From contig SPBQ01000111.1 in assembly GCA_004525875.1 (NCBI GenBank), forward strand, positions 1 to 7,274: DNA of 7,274 nt, in the 5' to 3' direction. Made by a program: the position numbers and the translations under genes. This stretch comes from Myxococcales bacterium (lineage in GTDB: Bacteria > Desulfobacterota_B > Binatia > UBA1149 > SPBQ01). Each line of letters opens with the position of its first letter. Position 1 is the stretch's first letter. Shown here piece after piece: positions 6,252 to 7,274 of the stretch. Under the pieces are notes generated by a model. The model saw only the letters and a program-made list of their open reading frames with translations. It had not been told where the DNA came from and did not search any database.

Positions 6252-6504
6252 CACCCCTCTCCTGCCGCCCGTGTGGCCGTCTCACGCTCTCCGATCGGAC
6301 GAAGGGCGGACGATCGATGCAACTCGTGGGCCATTACCATGGTACGACTCCCCGCTCGCCAGTGCGCAGCTTCCTGCAGTATCTCGCCGCTGGCGGTGCA
6401 CGCGCTGTACACGCCGGCACAGCATCGGACATGTTTGGCGCCCACAGACACCCTTGATTGTAGACCACAGAGTCCCGGACTTCCCGCATGACGTCTGGAA
6501 GCGC
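6252..6504. other. 253-base spacer before the lipoprotein operon
   Basis: The likely promoter region of the minus-strand operon. Seen here: a good Shine-Dalgarno (complement of 6259-6263), a 10-bp palindrome TACCATGGTA (6335-6344), and a TACAAT hexamer on the minus strand (complement of 6457-6462) that could be a -10 box but lacks a recognisable -35. The cysteine-repeat frame would stay open for 56 codons beyond its TGA, to a TAA at 6334-6336, but the translation (ALPDVMREVRDSVVYNQ...) shows no domain. No gene is supported on either strand. Confidence 0.55.
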
Positions 6505-7274
6505 TCATAGTGACGTCGAAGTGCTCGACAGCGTCGTCGTGCTCGGGTTCGGAATCGTAACCAGCGTGGTCGTCGTGCTGGAGCCCCAGGTCAGCAAGCT
6601 GGACAGCTCGGGACACTGATCCGGCTGCGGCCGGATGCGGACGCACCAGTGCAGGACAACCAGCGCATCGGTGGCGCCCACCACACCGCTGCCATCGACG
6701 TCGCACAGACAGGGCTCGCAGGTCGCCAGCGCAACCGCGGTCTGCAACGTGACGAGCGCGTTGGTCATGCATGTCGAGTTGCTGAACGGCTGCCCGCAGC
6801 CCTTGCACACCTGCTCGGTCTCGTTGCAGGTCTGGCTGCACGTCCCGCTTTCGCCGCAGGGGTTGATGCCGGACTCGCAAACACCGGTGAGACACAGGTC
6901 CGTGTCGGTGCAGAACAAGCCGTCATCGCAGGGCGTCCCGTCGGGCAGGTTGCAGGTATCGAGAACCTCGTCGCAGGTATCGGCGCACTGGCCGCCGCCC
7001 ACGCAGGGGTCACCGGCGCTCACCGAGCATGCACCGCCGCCGCAGGTGTCGGCGCCGTTGCAGAACTGGCCGTCGTCGCAGACCGATGCATCCGGGTCCG
7101 GCGCCAGACAGTTGTCGGCGAGCTCGTCGCAGGACTCGGCGCAGTCGCCATCGCCGTCGGCGCCTACGCACGGGTCGCCGGCGTTCACCACGCACGCGCC
7201 AGCGCTACAGGTATCGGCGCCGTTGCAGAACGTACCGTCGTCGCAGACCGCCGCATCGGGATCCGCGGCTAGAC
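6505..7274 (-). CDS. secreted cysteine-repeat protein with dockerin-like module, 5' end missing
   Basis: C-terminal 255 codons of a larger exported protein; the frame is open to the right edge, so the GTG at 7191 is not its start. Three Cys/Asp-rich repeats of 55, 52 and 49 residues come first (LAxDPDAxVCDDGxFCNGADTC...GDPC...CDEL.DNC), each with about eight to ten cysteines. A dockerin-like segment follows (6610-6771): a degenerate half, CMTNALVTLQTAVALATC, and an intact calcium-loop half, DVDGSGVVGATDALVVL, with Asp, Asp, Ser and the distal Asp in EF-hand positions. The protein then ends in a Thr/Ser-rich tail, SSTTTTLVTIPNPSTTTLSSTSTSL, with nothing after it. Extracellular, disulfide-rich and calcium-binding are reasonable inferences; no catalytic domain is visible in this part. 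It is separated from the lipoprotein gene downstream by 253 bases, so co-transcription is uncertain. The repeats recall myxobacterial-type cysteine-rich repeats, but I cannot assign a family name. Confidence 0.85.
   Translation of the reverse strand, partial: LAADPDAAVCDDGTFCNGADTCSAGACVVNAGDPCVGADGDGDCAESCDELADNCLAPDPDASVCDDGQFCNGADTCGGGACSVSAGDPCVGGGQCADTCDEVLDTCNLPDGTPCDDGLFCTDTDLCLTGVCESGINPCGESGTCSQTCNETEQVCKGCGQPFSNSTCMTNALVTLQTAVALATCEPCLCDVDGSGVVGATDALVVLHWCVRIRPQPDQCPELSSLLTWGSSTTTTLVTIPNPSTTTLSSTSTSL
6508..6582 (-). repeat. terminal Thr/Ser-rich tail of the cysteine-repeat protein
   Basis: The last 25 residues are nearly all Ser and Thr with a short IPNP break. This composition normally links two domains, as in the neighbouring lipoprotein, but here it runs directly into the TGA at 6505-6507. 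Confidence 0.7.
6610..6771 (-). other. dockerin-like calcium-binding module
   Basis: Two related halves, each of the form xxALVxLxxxV. The first (CMTNALVTLQTAVALATC) has lost its loop acids; the second (CDVDGSGVVGATDALVVLHWCV) keeps a D-x-D-x-S-G-x5-D calcium loop like the first repeat of type I dockerins. Extra cysteines around both halves suggest a disulfide-stabilised version. Confidence 0.65.
6805..7272 (-). repeat. three tandem cysteine-rich protein repeats
   Basis: Repeat 1 spans 7108-7272 (may begin outside the window), repeat 2 spans 6952-7107, and repeat 3 spans 6805-6951. Repeats 1 and 2 are close even at DNA level (both contain TCGGCGCCGTTGCAGAAC), whereas repeat 3 is diverged. 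The length loss from 55 to 49 residues comes mainly from the GADGDGD stretch, present only in repeat 1. Confidence 0.8.

Noticed and set aside
6335..6344. Palindrome TACCATGGTA upstream of the lipoprotein gene
   Set aside because: Ten-base palindromes are expected several times in a window of this size, and nothing else marks it as an operator.
6244..6510. Plus-strand small frames (72-88 codons) in the spacer before the lipoprotein operon
   Set aside because: No ribosome site, composition or motif supports translation, and one overlaps the lipoprotein's own start region.
6489..6517. Direct repeat TGACGTC at 6489-6495 and 6511-6517, 22 bases apart
   Set aside because: Spacing is near two helical turns, but one copy is inside the 3' end of a gene and it is far from the next start; a seven-base repeat is too short to claim as a regulator site.
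6251..6895. Minus-strand frame of 214 codons between and across the cysteine-repeat and lipoprotein genes
   Set aside because: Most of it is a frame-shifted reading of the cysteine-repeat gene, and the part in the spacer shows no domain or signal peptide.
4884..7274. Cellulosome locus
   Set aside because: Only single dockerin-like and cohesin-like modules are seen, with no glycoside hydrolase, carbohydrate-binding module or multi-cohesin scaffold.
1..7274. CRISPR arrays, insertion sequences, tRNA, rRNA or phage genes
   Set aside because: No regularly spaced short repeats, transposase motifs, terminal repeats with target duplications, cloverleaf or rRNA signatures were found; the only tandem repeats are coding.

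Overview
The window is G+C-rich, densely coding bacterial DNA with strong G/C bias at third codon positions. The cysteine- and aspartate-rich secreted repeats, Thr/Ser-rich linkers and dockerin-like and cohesin-like modules are what I associate with environmental 'deltaproteobacterial' lineages (Myxococcota, Candidatus Binatota). That placement is inference; no rRNA or marker gene is present.

Left part, plus strand: (1) the last 260 codons of a short-chain dehydrogenase/reductase (SDR), cut by the left edge (2-784); (2) a spacer with a 14-bp inverted repeat (785-1037); (3) a lipoprotein of the sulfatase/alkaline phosphatase superfamily with Thr-x-Pro-x-His at the usual nucleophile motif (1038-2408); (4) a spacer with a 12-bp palindrome and a small hairpin (2409-2693); (5) a secreted cysteine-rich protein with a CHLPPGNP-type module after its signal peptide (2694-3377).

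Right part, minus strand: a GC-rich hairpin (3392-3431) separates the converging genes. Beyond it, transcribed right to left, are a large cysteine-repeat secreted protein with a dockerin-like module, cut by the right edge (6505-7274), then a 253-base spacer, then a compact apparent operon. The operon consists of a lipoprotein with a C-terminal cohesin-like domain (4884-6251) and two tandem paralogous proteins of unknown function (4162-4866 and 3455-4162), the last two joined by a TAATG stop/start overlap.

The SDR looks like ordinary metabolism. The other proteins, apart from the paralogue pair, carry export signals or secreted-type repeats, so most of the window concerns the cell envelope. 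The part most likely to be undescribed is the minus-strand group: two related proteins sharing an invariant Cys/His set, expressed behind a surface lipoprotein, next to a gene that could supply its dockerin partner. No mobile element, CRISPR array, tRNA or rRNA was seen.
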